Shown in pieces: positions 55,978 through 64,000 of a stretch of DNA of 64,000 nt (position 1 is the stretch's first letter; each line of letters begins with the position of its first letter). This DNA comes from Blautia obeum ATCC 29174 (GTDB lineage: Bacteria > Bacillota > Clostridia > Lachnospirales > Lachnospiraceae), in assembly GCF_025147765.1 (NCBI RefSeq), contig NZ_CP102265.1:3013001-3077000 (forward strand), in the 5' to 3' direction. Made by a program: the position numbers and the translations under genes. Under the pieces are notes generated by a model that saw only the letters and a list, made by a program, of their open reading frames with translations, was not told where the DNA came from and did not search any database.

Positions 55978-56619
55978 TTATTTTATCTGCGTCAGGACAC
56001 CTGCATCCATCTCACAGATCGTATCGCAGAGCCATTCGATCTCCAGCATGTTATGTGCTGCGATAAGAATAGTCTTCCCTCGTTCCTTTAATCCCCGCAA
56101 AAGCTCGCAGACCTCTCCTGCCCCCTGCTTGTCCAGACCATTAAAAGGCTCGTCCAATATCAAAAGCTCCGGATCTTCCATGATTGCCTGTGCGATACCA
56201 AGACGTTCACGCATTCCAAGAGAATACTGTCCTACCTTCTTTTTAGACAGAGGATCAAGCCCTAGGGCACGCATCGTCGCCCTCACATCGTCATCGGAAA
56301 TACGGTGTTTCAGAGACGCCAGTCTCTTTAAATTCGCAAAACCGCTGAGATCCAGAAAGAAGCCAGGGTTTTCAATGATAATGCCTACGGAATCTGGAAA
56401 GTCCAGCTCCTTCCCGATCTGTTTTCCCCCTACGAGCACTGTGCCGCTCTCAGGTTGTAAAAATCCACAGATGCATTTAAACATTACGGTTTTCCCTGAA
56501 CCGTTAAACCCCATAATCCCATGAATCTTCCCTTTTTCAAAATCATGGGTAATGTTCTTTAATACTTTTTCTTTTTGAAAGGATTTTGTCAGTCCCTTCA
56601 ACCTGATTGCATATTCCAT
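55978..56619 (-). CDS. ABC transporter ATPase, immunity type
   Basis: 213 residues: Walker A GFNGSGKTVM, signature YSLGMRERLGIAQA (a variant of LSGGQ) and Walker B LLILDEPFNGLD, followed by the switch His in AAHN. It is like LanF/BcrA-type ATPases that work with two separate permeases. Start ATG 56619 follows GGAGGG; an ATG four codons earlier overlaps that site. Probably protects the producer from its own peptide. Confidence 0.88.
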   Translation of the reverse strand: MEYAIRLKGLTKSFQKEKVLKNITHDFEKGKIHGIMGFNGSGKTVMFKCICGFLQPESGTVLVGGKQIGKELDFPDSVGIIIENPGFFLDLSGFANLKRLASLKHRISDDDVRATMRALGLDPLSKKKVGQYSLGMRERLGIAQAIMEDPELLILDEPFNGLDKQGAGEVCELLRGLKERGKTILIAAHNMLEIEWLCDTICEMDAGVLTQIK

Positions 56620-56631
56620 TTTGCCCTCCAT

Positions 56632-57525
56632 TTATTCGTTTGTCTGCGTAAAAGAGAAATTATAGCCCTTAATTCGGACGGCTGACAAGCCGATCAGCGC
56701 TATGATTAATATTGCAAATATGAACATGCTCATCCCGATCCCTGGCAGGTAATCATAACCAAAGCTGTGCATGGGAAAGGTAGCTTGGTTCAACGGAGAC
56801 AGCCAGCCGCAGAACACGTTCGCCCTATATTCCTGACTTTCTGTAAAATGAAACAGTTTCCGGAAAACATCTGGGTTCAGCAGGAGCCCATACAGACTGA
56901 CTGCAAAAGCACCGATCACCCCTGCCATATTTCCCGCAGCCAGATTTAAAAACAACATGAGAACTGCGATAAAAAGAGTATATAAAAGTACAAGTCCAAA
57001 CACTATTGCTGCGCACATATAAGGAGTTGAGCTTTCCATTGTTTTTATGGAAACAGGAACGGTTATGCTCTCCCCACCGCCATAGCCCAACATTGCCGCT
57101 GTTTCGCTCCACACATTTCCCGTAAAGGAAAAGGGAGCTCCCATAATTCCAAGCATCACAGCCAAAAAAATATTATAGATCACAGTCGCCAGGATCACAT
57201 AGATAATCTGACCCGCAAGCCATATCTTCCGTTTTGTGCGTACAAGCCAATACGGAGTTGCCTGACTGATAAATGGCATGTCCGCAAAGAGCAGGATTAA
57301 AAGCAGGGAGGACAGCATAACAGAGGATGCATCCCCATATGTCCAAATAAACGGCTCGAATACCTGAAGGATTGTCTCATATTTTATCGCATGGGAAATA
57401 ATCTGATCCGACAGCATCAGACATAATATAGCTGCCAAAATAAAGGTCATCCAGATCCTCGGACTTTTTTTCCATCCATAGAAATTCTGGCCTGCAATCC
57501 AAAAAGCCTGTTTAATATCACGCAT
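56632..57525 (-). CDS. ABC-2 type permease, immunity type (E-like)
   Basis: 297 residues with about six membrane helices (WMTFILAAILCLMLSD, SLLLILLFADMPF, ILATVIYNIFLAVMLGI, FGLVLLYTLFIAVLMLFLN and others). It overlaps its neighbour permease by eight bases and precedes the ATPase. Together they form a LanE/G-like pair. The protein has no clear signature of its own. Confidence 0.8.
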   Translation of the reverse strand: MRDIKQAFWIAGQNFYGWKKSPRIWMTFILAAILCLMLSDQIISHAIKYETILQVFEPFIWTYGDASSVMLSSLLLILLFADMPFISQATPYWLVRTKRKIWLAGQIIYVILATVIYNIFLAVMLGIMGAPFSFTGNVWSETAAMLGYGGGESITVPVSIKTMESSTPYMCAAIVFGLVLLYTLFIAVLMLFLNLAAGNMAGVIGAFAVSLYGLLLNPDVFRKLFHFTESQEYRANVFCGWLSPLNQATFPMHSFGYDYLPGIGMSMFIFAILIIALIGLSAVRIKGYNFSFTQTNE

Positions 57526-58273
57526 ACCGCAACCTTCTTTCTATTGCGCACATAAAGATCAGTGCCGTTAAAAAACTTCCAACCGCTAATATAGCAATGC
57601 AGAAGATATCATTGTAGTAAATAGACGCCGCCCAATAGCGGGGACTCAGAAAGAATGCTTTTTGATAGTAACGCTCCTGAAATACGGTCAGGACATAATA
57701 AAGAATAAAAGGAACGGCATAGGACATATAGCGATTTTTTGTTATGACAGCCGACGTACCGCCAATTAGCGCCCAAAAAGCGCCATTTAAAAACAATCTC
57801 AGAAAGCTTACCGCCGTTCTGCCCACAAGCACTGCCATCTCATAATTTCCGTCAATCAGAGAAGGATACTGACCGAACCTCAGTATACAGATTACAAGAA
57901 GGAACACCATGGCTAAAAAAGCTGTCAAACCTCCGGAGACCAACAATCCTGCTGCTTTTCCTACGAGATACTGTTTTCTCCCTGAACGGATATAACTGAA
58001 CAGAAAAAAACGACTGTGCAGCTCAGCCTCCGTATTCTCTCCACCCGCAAAAGCAACGGCAATGGGAACAAACAGAAGCATATTAACGCTGTTCATACAA
58101 TAGGTGTATGCTACGAACCAGCCTGGTCCTTCTGCAGATCCGCCTGCATTTATGATCTTCTGCAACATCTCATGCTCAGACATCAGGGTAGCCGAAACGA
58201 TTAGAAAAATCCCCAAAATAAAGCGAATGCTTCGAATATTGTTTTTTATGTCCGTTGCCAACACATTTCTCAT
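57518..58273 (-). CDS. ABC-2 type permease, immunity type (G-like)
   Basis: 251 residues with about six membrane helices (FILGIFLIVSATLMSE, NMLLFVPIAVAFAGG, SGGLTAFLAMVFLLVICIL, YAVPFILYYVLTVF). First gene of the three-gene transporter, reading towards the ATPase. GAGGAG precedes the ATG. Likely partner of the second permease. Confidence 0.8.
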   Translation of the reverse strand: MRNVLATDIKNNIRSIRFILGIFLIVSATLMSEHEMLQKIINAGGSAEGPGWFVAYTYCMNSVNMLLFVPIAVAFAGGENTEAELHSRFFLFSYIRSGRKQYLVGKAAGLLVSGGLTAFLAMVFLLVICILRFGQYPSLIDGNYEMAVLVGRTAVSFLRLFLNGAFWALIGGTSAVITKNRYMSYAVPFILYYVLTVFQERYYQKAFFLSPRYWAASIYYNDIFCIAILAVGSFLTALIFMCAIERRLRYA

Positions 58274-58358
58274 ACGCTTTTCTCCTCACTTCAAACAGCT
58301 ATAGACTTGATTTTTTTATTTTTATAAAATCCTAGTTTTTTGCAATAATATCACTATT

Positions 58359-58415
58359 TGTATAAAACTACACTCCTTATCAAACAACAGTTAAGGACTT
58401 GCAAAAACTGTTGTT
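58359..58415 (-). promoter_or_regulatory. Promoter and dyad upstream of the immunity transporter
   Basis: TTGTTT (58387-58382), 17-base spacer, TATACA (58364-58359). AACAACAGTT (58383-58392) and AACTGTTGTT (58406-58415) form a dyad that overlaps the -35, a place for a regulator. No two-component regulator is near. Confidence 0.5.
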
Positions 58416-58558
58416 CCTACTGAAAGCATTGCAACAGCTGTAAAAATTGATAATATTTTAAATTTTCTATTATTCTAAGTTCTACAAATACATAAGCCGC
58501 CAGTTAAGTACGATTAGTTTTATTATAATTCAATAAATTCCATCCAACTTTCCACATT

Positions 58559-58587
58559 TTATTGTACAATTTTACAATTTATATAAT
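58559..58587 (+). promoter_or_regulatory. Possible promoter of the parM operon
   Basis: TTATTG (58559-58564), 17-base spacer, TATAAT (58582-58587), about 225 bases before parM. The long leader holds a GTACC/GGTAC hairpin near 58750-58770 and may include the partition site. I saw no obvious iterons. Confidence 0.45.
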
Positions 58588-58810
58588 AACATGTCAACAT
58601 TTAATGAACGTTTATAACAAAAAAATGCAGGGCTATAAAAAACTAAAGAAATTGCTCTATTTTACAAAATTATATCCTATTTTTCAATTCCAACTCAATT
58701 TTCCCTCAATGTCTTTTTCCTCCAACTTTCGTATGCTTATCTCACAGCAAAGCAGTACCACACCGGTACAGCCTGCTGAATTAATCAATACGAAAATGGA
58801 GGTGTTTTTT

Positions 58811-59728
58811 ATGCGAGAACTCAGAAACACAAAAATCATTGCTGTAGATCACGGCTACGGCAACATGAAAACAGCAAATACCGTCACACCAACCGGAATC
58901 AAAGCCTATGAAACAGAACCCATCTTCACCGGGAATATTCTGGAATATAACGGCATTTACTACCGGATTGGCGAAGGACACAAAGAATTTATCCCAGATA
59001 AAGCTATGGACGAAGAATATTATCTTCTAACTCTCATGGCGATTGCAAGGGAACTGAATGTCTTTTCCATCCGTGAAGCAGACGTTCATCTGGCTGCCGG
59101 GCTTCCTCTGACATGGATCAGAAACCAGAGAGAAGATTTCCGTTCCTATCTGCTCCAGAATCCAGAAGTCCATTACCGATTTAACAGCAAAGAGTATCAT
59201 CTCCGTTTTGTGGGATGCAGCCTTTACCCGCAGGGATATCCGGCTATCGTAAACCGACTTGGAGATTTCAAGGGGACAAATCTTCTTGCAGATATCGGCA
59301 ACGGAACCATGAACATTCTGTATATCAATAATAAGAAAGCACAGGAAAGCCGGTGCTGGACAGAAAAGTTTGGCGTAAACCAATGCATGATTGCCGCTAA
59401 AAACGCTGTTCTGGACAACTTCGGAGTAAAGATTGAAGAATCTACCGTAGAGCAGATTCTGCGGTTTGGAACCGCTGACATTTCAGCGTCTTATCTGGAT
59501 TGTATTACTGCTGTTGCCAGACAGTATGTCACAGATATTTTTGCCACGCTCCGCAAATATGAATACAATCCTGGCCTGATGCGCCTGTATGTGGTCGGAG
59601 GCGGTGGATGCCTGATCCGTAACTTTGGAGCGTATGACAAATCACGAGTTACCATCCTTGATGATATCTGTGCCACTGCCAAAGGTTATGAATCTCTGGC
59701 TTATATGAGCCTGAAAAGGAGGGGATAA
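58811..59728 (+). CDS. parM: ParM/StbA-like actin-type partition ATPase
   Basis: 305 residues of the actin-like ParM/AlfA group. The phosphate-1 loop is VDHGYGNMKTANT, phosphate-2 is LLADIGNGTMNIL, and the adenosine motif is YVVGGGGCLI. It would push element copies apart as filaments. Start ATG at 58811 (GGAGG eight bases upstream). It is followed by the ParR-like gene after four bases. In an integrated element it probably acts on the circular form. Confidence 0.85.
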   Translation: MRELRNTKIIAVDHGYGNMKTANTVTPTGIKAYETEPIFTGNILEYNGIYYRIGEGHKEFIPDKAMDEEYYLLTLMAIARELNVFSIREADVHLAAGLPLTWIRNQREDFRSYLLQNPEVHYRFNSKEYHLRFVGCSLYPQGYPAIVNRLGDFKGTNLLADIGNGTMNILYINNKKAQESRCWTEKFGVNQCMIAAKNAVLDNFGVKIEESTVEQILRFGTADISASYLDCITAVARQYVTDIFATLRKYEYNPGLMRLYVVGGGGCLIRNFGAYDKSRVTILDDICATAKGYESLAYMSLKRRG

Positions 59729-59731
59729 GCC

Positions 59732-60115
59732 ATGCAGAACCATATCCGCAACACAAACCTGCGATTTAATCTGGACAAAGACCAGCAGCGGAGAGCCTGG
59801 GAATATTTACAGACGATGGACAGACAGAATTTTAAATCTTACAGCCAGGTAATCTCCCTTGCACTGGTCGATTATTTTGACCGCTACTACCGCACTCAGG
59901 CTGATCCCTATCTGGAAACAAGGGAACGGGAAGAACTTTTTGTGAAACAGATTGTAGAAGCAGTAGAACACAGCCTGAAACAGTCATTGCCGATTTTTCT
60001 GTCCGGGCTGACTGCAGGCATGTTGGAAAGGGAATCCCCCATCAGGATGCCCTTTCCAGCTCCTGAAAAAGAACAGCCGGATCGTGATATAGACTGGGAT
60101 TTTCTTGGAGAATAA
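59732..60115 (+). CDS. ParR-like centromere-binding protein
   Basis: 127 residues with an N-terminal ribbon-helix-helix-like part (RNTNLRFNLDKDQQRRAWEY) and a C-terminal end that could bind ParM (RDIDWDFLGE). The size and place after ParM fit ParR. No catalytic motif. Confidence 0.75.
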   Translation: MQNHIRNTNLRFNLDKDQQRRAWEYLQTMDRQNFKSYSQVISLALVDYFDRYYRTQADPYLETREREELFVKQIVEAVEHSLKQSLPIFLSGLTAGMLERESPIRMPFPAPEKEQPDRDIDWDFLGE

Positions 60116-60139
60116 ACCATTGTGATTGGAGGTGAACAC

Positions 60140-60856
60140 ATGACGGACTTTCTGACAGCAGACACAAGCCTGCCATCTTATATGATGTTTCCCCGTTTTC
60201 TTCTGGACATGGAAATAAACGAAACTGCCAAAATGCTTTATATGATCCTGCTCGACCGTGCAAGGCTTTCCCAGAAAAATGAGGGCTGGTCAGATACAAA
60301 TGGTCATGTGTTCCTCTACTTTACGATTGAAGCACTGGCAGAAGTTCTCCACAAAAGCCAGATGACGGTGAAAACTGCTCTGGCAGTACTGGAAAAACAA
60401 GAGCTTATCTTCCGAAAACGGCAGGGACCCGGACACCCTAATCGGATCTATGTAAAAATCCCGAAAGAAACCCTCAGCAATACAGACAGAATTCTTTCCT
60501 CAAGACAGACAGAAAACTGTCCTATTGACAGACAGGATTCTTTCCCTGATACAGACAGAAAACTGTCCAGTAATAAGAAAGAGATAAAAAAGAACCATTT
60601 AACAATAAGAGGGAGTAAAGAGCCACGCTCACCCTATGGAACATTTCAAAATGTTTTTCTGTCAGAGACGGAGCTGGAAAATATCCGGCAGACAATCCCT
60701 GACTGGCAGGACTATATGGAACGCTTATCCGGTTATATGGCTTCTACCGGAAAGCAATACCAAAACCATGCAGCTACCATCATCCGTTGGGCAAGACAGG
60801 ATCATCCTGTTTCCCGGCAACGAAATTATGAAAGTGAGGAATACGAAACATTATGA
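60140..60856 (+). CDS. RepA-type replication initiator
   Basis: 238 residues with the RepA N-terminal domain (YMMFPRFLLDMEINETAKML, YFTIEALAEVLHKSQMTVKT with a winged-helix fold). It would start replication of the excised element. ATG at 60140 follows GGAGGTG. It overlaps the DnaC-like gene by four bases. Similar RepA-DnaC pairs occur in Firmicute elements. Confidence 0.85.
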   Translation: MTDFLTADTSLPSYMMFPRFLLDMEINETAKMLYMILLDRARLSQKNEGWSDTNGHVFLYFTIEALAEVLHKSQMTVKTALAVLEKQELIFRKRQGPGHPNRIYVKIPKETLSNTDRILSSRQTENCPIDRQDSFPDTDRKLSSNKKEIKKNHLTIRGSKEPRSPYGTFQNVFLSETELENIRQTIPDWQDYMERLSGYMASTGKQYQNHAATIIRWARQDHPVSRQRNYESEEYETL

Positions 60857-61710
60857 CAACATTTACAGAAAAACCAACAGCTATCACACCAAACAGAGAG
60901 CTTCAGTCTGATGAATATTTTAACGAAACAAATCACCTGATCTACTGTTCCAAATGCAATACGCCAAGACAGTGCAGGCATGAATTACAGGGAAAGGTTC
61001 TTATTCCTTCCATCCGCTGTAAGTGCCAGCAGGAGATCTTTGAACAGGAGGAAGCCCAGAGAAAACTTCATGAAAAGCAAATGGAAATAGAGCATCTCAA
61101 AACCAGCGGCTTACAGGACAAATCACTTTATGACTACACCTTTGCCAAAGATAACGGCAGCAATCCGGAAATGAAACTTGCACACAATTATGTAAGTAAC
61201 TGGGAAGAGATGAAAGCAAACGCTTCCGGACTTCTCATCTGGGGCGATGTCGGTACTGGAAAATCTTTCTTTGCAGGCTGCATTGCCAATGCCCTTCTGG
61301 AAAAAGGCGTCCCGGTACTGATGACCAACTTTTCCCGGATTCTGAATACCCTTACCGGAATGCATTTTGAAGACAGGAATCAGTTCATCCACAGCTTAAA
61401 CCGCTACAGCCTTCTGATCATTGATGACCTCGGAATTGAACGGAACTCTGACTTTGCACTGGAACAGGTATTCAATGTGATTGACAGCCGTTACCGCAGT
61501 AAAAAGCCCCTGATCATAACAACCAATCTCACTTTATCAGAGCTGAATAACGCCGCTGATATCGCACACAAGCGAATTTATGACCGGATTCTGGAGAGAT
61601 GTGTTCCCATCCGTATCAATAACCGGAATATCCGTCAGGACAATGCAACAGCTAATTTAAAAAAAACGAAAAAAATTCTGTTAGATAATCACACTTCAAA
61701 CCAGAGTTGA
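60853..61710 (+). CDS. DnaC-like helicase-loading ATPase
   Basis: 285 residues. The N-terminal zinc-binding part has CSKCNTPRQC and RCKCQQ; the AAA+ part has Walker A GDVGTGKSFFAG and Walker B LLIIDDLGIE, then a sensor TTNL. Loads DnaB-type helicase for RepA-primed replication. Confidence 0.88.
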   Translation: MTTFTEKPTAITPNRELQSDEYFNETNHLIYCSKCNTPRQCRHELQGKVLIPSIRCKCQQEIFEQEEAQRKLHEKQMEIEHLKTSGLQDKSLYDYTFAKDNGSNPEMKLAHNYVSNWEEMKANASGLLIWGDVGTGKSFFAGCIANALLEKGVPVLMTNFSRILNTLTGMHFEDRNQFIHSLNRYSLLIIDDLGIERNSDFALEQVFNVIDSRYRSKKPLIITTNLTLSELNNAADIAHKRIYDRILERCVPIRINNRNIRQDNATANLKKTKKILLDNHTSNQS

Positions 61711-61879
61711 AACAAAGCAGCATCGCACAATAACTATTTTTCACTGACAGTAGTACTACTTTCTTTTCTTATTTATCACCAGAGACATGCCACTGTCAGT
61801 TATCTAAAACTATAGTACTAAACCACAAGATTTTAAAACTAAATCGCCCGGATACGGGCATAAAAAGGAGGTGCCAGAT

Positions 61880-62101
61880 ATGGCAAATAAAAGAATTATG
61901 ACACCAGAAGAAAAAGTGCTTTTACAGGCAAAACACAGACTGGAAGAAATCGAAGCAAGAAACCGTAAAAAGGAACGTAATGCCAGAACACGCAGATTGA
62001 TTCAAGAAGGAGCGATTCTGGAAAGCATTGCTCCACATATTAAAGAAATGGATTTAGATACCCTAAAGCGGGAGCTGATGCTCCGGCTAAGAGGAATGTA
62101 A
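61880..62101 (+). CDS. Small charged element protein (DUF3847-like)
   Basis: 73 residues from ATG 61880 (GGAGGTG). Lys/Arg/Glu-rich helix (LLQAKHRLEEIEARNRKKER). Similar small proteins occur before relaxase genes in Lachnospiraceae elements. The ribosome site and first codons are identical to those of the relaxase. The 160-base gap upstream holds an ACTGACAGT/ACTGTCAGT inverted pair. Confidence 0.6.
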   Translation: MANKRIMTPEEKVLLQAKHRLEEIEARNRKKERNARTRRLIQEGAILESIAPHIKEMDLDTLKRELMLRLRGM

Positions 62102-62122
62102 ATACACAAGTTCTACTCCCGA

Positions 62123-62162
62123 AGGGCGCACTTACTCACCACCCGATAAATCGGGCGGTGGT
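62123..62162 (-). other. Predicted origin of transfer (oriT), R1162/RSF1010-like
   Basis: On the minus strand an inverted repeat (ACCACCGCCCGAT with ATCGGGTGGT, 62162-62138) is followed at once by GAG and TAAGTGCGCCCT (62134-62123). The MOBQ plasmids R1162, RSF1010 and pSC101 have the same order, an inverted repeat then TAA(A/G)TGCGCCCT, with the nick in the last bases. The relaxase gene starts 75 bases away. Confidence 0.8.
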
Positions 62163-62236
62163 ATCCCCTACGGGGCTCGTGCGCTCTGCCGAGGGCTATC
62201 CGCTGTTGCAGGCAACATCGAAAGGAGGTGCCAGAT

Positions 62237-63945
62237 ATGGCAATTTATCATATGCAAGCCAAGGTCGTCAGCCGTGGTTCCGGGCGGTCTGCTGTCGCTG
62301 CATCTGCTTATATGAGCTGTAGCCGCATATACAATGATTACGATGGCATCCAGCATGACTACACCCGAAAACATGGACTGATCTATCAGGAAGTAATGCT
62401 TCCCCCTATGGCTCCGCCTAAATGGAAAAACCGGGAGCAACTCTGGAATGCTGTAGAAGCTGCTGAAAAAACAAAAGACAGCCGACTGGCAAGAGAATTT
62501 GTTGTCGCACTCCCTATTGAGTTGGATAAAGACAGCAATATTTCTCTTCTTCAGAATTTTATTCAAAAGAATTTTGTAGATATGGGAATGTGTGCCGATT
62601 TCGCCATTCACGATACAGATGGTCACAATCCCCATGCACACATTCTACTTACTGTCCGTCCATTAAACGAAAACGGAACATGGCAGTATAAAACCGAAAA
62701 AGAATATCTATGCATCAAAGATGGAGAGGAAAAGGGATTTACTGCTTCTGAATTTAAGGATGCTCAGAAAGAGGGCTGGGAAAAACAGTATCGTTATAAA
62801 GCTGGGAAAAAGAAAGTATATCTGACTCCCTCGGCAGCACAGGAGAAAGGTTATGAACGTATCGACAAACATCCAAAAAGCACCCGGTATGGCAGACAAA
62901 ACCCGATTTCCGAACAATGGAACAGTGAGGAACAGCTCTGCCTCTGGAGAGCAAACTGGGCAGATGCCGTAAATAAAATGCTTGCCCTTAATCAGATAAA
63001 TGCCGCCATTGATCACCGCAGTTTTCAGCTCAGGGAATCACTGAACAGCCAACCATCCACGAAGGCTACATTGCCCAGAATATGGAAAAGAAAGGCATGA
63101 TAGCAGACCGGTGTGAAATCAACCGTCGGGTTCGTGCGGATAACAGAATACTACGGGAATTAAAAACACAGATAAAAAAATTGGTTCAAGCTGTCGAAAA
63201 ATCTATTCCGGTAATTGCAGAAACATTAGAAGCAATCCGCAATCATATGATTTTTACACAATATCATTTACTTCATAATGAAATGCAAAAAGAAGTGATC
63301 CATGACTGGATGCAGCATTTTCGTCCTATCCTAAATAAATATGATACCATTAAGAAAAAGCTCAAAGCGAAAGTTACTGAAAAGAAAGAACTAAATGTGC
63401 AAAAAAGTAAAACCAGTATTCTAAATCCTTTCCAGCATATAAAGTTAAACCAGCAGCTTACAACCGTAACAGAAGAAATCGAGGAACTGAAATCTGCCAA
63501 AGAACAGCTGCTGTTTCAGGCTGAATGCTCCACAGAGAAAGATATGGCGAGCCTTTCCAGAAAATACGACCAGATGGATAAGAATCTGGATATTCTCGAT
63601 TCTCAGGATATGGCTCTCAAAGAGCAGCTTGAAAAAGATGCTGTCGCTTTCCAAGAGGAAAAACTCCGGCCTAAACCAGAGCAATATACAGAATTACTGG
63701 ATGCCAGAATCCAGATACGACCTACTTTCCGAGAGAAACTGATTGAGCAGCTCAAAGGTACTTTTGGTGAATATTATGACTATCACTATCGTGATATCGC
63801 AACCCATGAAGTGGATGATCTCAATATGGAAGATCCCTATAGCTTCTCTCATCGTACCTGGGAACTTGAATATCAGAGGAAACAGGAATTGCAAAAAAAA
63901 CATCCTGTTCAATCCAGGCAAAAATCGCACAACACAGAACTATAA
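62237..63945 (+). pseudogene. MobA/MobL relaxase, frameshifted
   Basis: The first frame (62237-63100) carries the relaxase domain: YHMQAKVVSRGSGRSAVAAS at the start and the metal-binding NPHAHILLTV. At about 63022-63026 the frame is lost: after AAIDHRSF the family sequence continues one base over as QGITEQPTIHEGYIAQNMEK and goes on in the frame 63082-63945, rich in coiled coil. One missing T in a T-run would explain it. It could be a real mutation or an assembly error. The restored protein is about 569 residues. With the oriT it would mobilise the element. Confidence 0.85.
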
Positions 63946-64000
63946 TGTTTAAACTACTAATATAAAAAATATCCCGTTTTCTCAAAACAGTTATATTGCT

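Larger units (their letters stand above)
41940..64000. mobile_element. Integrative mobilizable/conjugative element (left end; continues right)
   Basis: From the break in the protease gene onward the content is mobile: two serine recombinases, a small TnpW-like protein, an accessory STAND gene, a RiPP cluster, partition, replication, oriT and relaxase genes. The right end is not in the window. No type IV secretion genes are visible, so it could be mobilizable or, if such genes follow, conjugative. Confidence 0.75.

Noticed and set aside
58562..58810. N-terminal extension of ParM
   Set aside because: The actin-like fold starts at 58811 with GGAGG just upstream; the extension resembles noncoding DNA.

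Overview
The window looks like a chromosomal segment of an anaerobic, acetogenic gut Lachnospiraceae (Blautia-like; genus is an inference). The signs are a Wood-Ljungdahl methylene-THF reductase module with an RnfC-type subunit, a probably sodium-coupled F-type ATP synthase, a clostridial subtilisin-like protease gene, and Firmicute regulators (T-box, yybP-ykoY riboswitch, strong GGAGG ribosome sites).

Region 1 (1-8.1 kb, minus strand) is one apparent operon. It opens with a sigma-70 promoter and a leader holding an intrinsic terminator that competes with an alternative pairing. Then come a NifH-like reductase, two short and divergent nitrogenase component-1-like proteins, and the [NiFe]-hydrogenase maturation genes hypF, hypC, hypD and hypE. 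No hydrogenase structural genes and no hypA/hypB are visible. This co-transcription is the strongest candidate here for an undescribed metabolic system.

Region 2 (8.1-41 kb) is ordinary core genome with several points of interest. It carries an alanine/glycine:Na+ symporter, cardiolipin synthase, the full ATP synthase operon (its c subunit has a two-carboxylate ion site), a MATE exporter, divergent GH42 and GH1 glycosidases, a hybrid histidine kinase with periplasmic sensor domains, and the metF-metV-(metV::rnfC) module. It continues with a split NRPS-like cassette (adenylating ligase, carrier protein, condensation domain), an FGGY kinase, mntP under a Mn2+ riboswitch, and a T-box leader in front of an internally deleted cstA.

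Region 3 (about 41.94 kb to beyond the right edge) is an integrated mobile element whose left end cuts a subtilisin-like protease gene. Only the protease's C-terminal part (Ser motif) lies in the window. The element has two overlapping large serine recombinases at its left end, then a STAND ATPase gene whose promoter contains a LexA-like (SOS) box. Next is a Cys-rich RiPP cluster of the CLI_3235 type: a 56-residue precursor with six clustered cysteines, a radical SAM/SPASM maturase, a TIGR04066-like protein, an acyl-carrier-related protein, an S8 protease, an ABC exporter, a lipoprotein and a three-gene ABC immunity-type transporter. The transfer and maintenance module follows: ParM/ParR-like partition, RepA, a DnaC-like loader, an R1162/RSF1010-like oriT, and a MobA/MobL relaxase split by a one-base frameshift.
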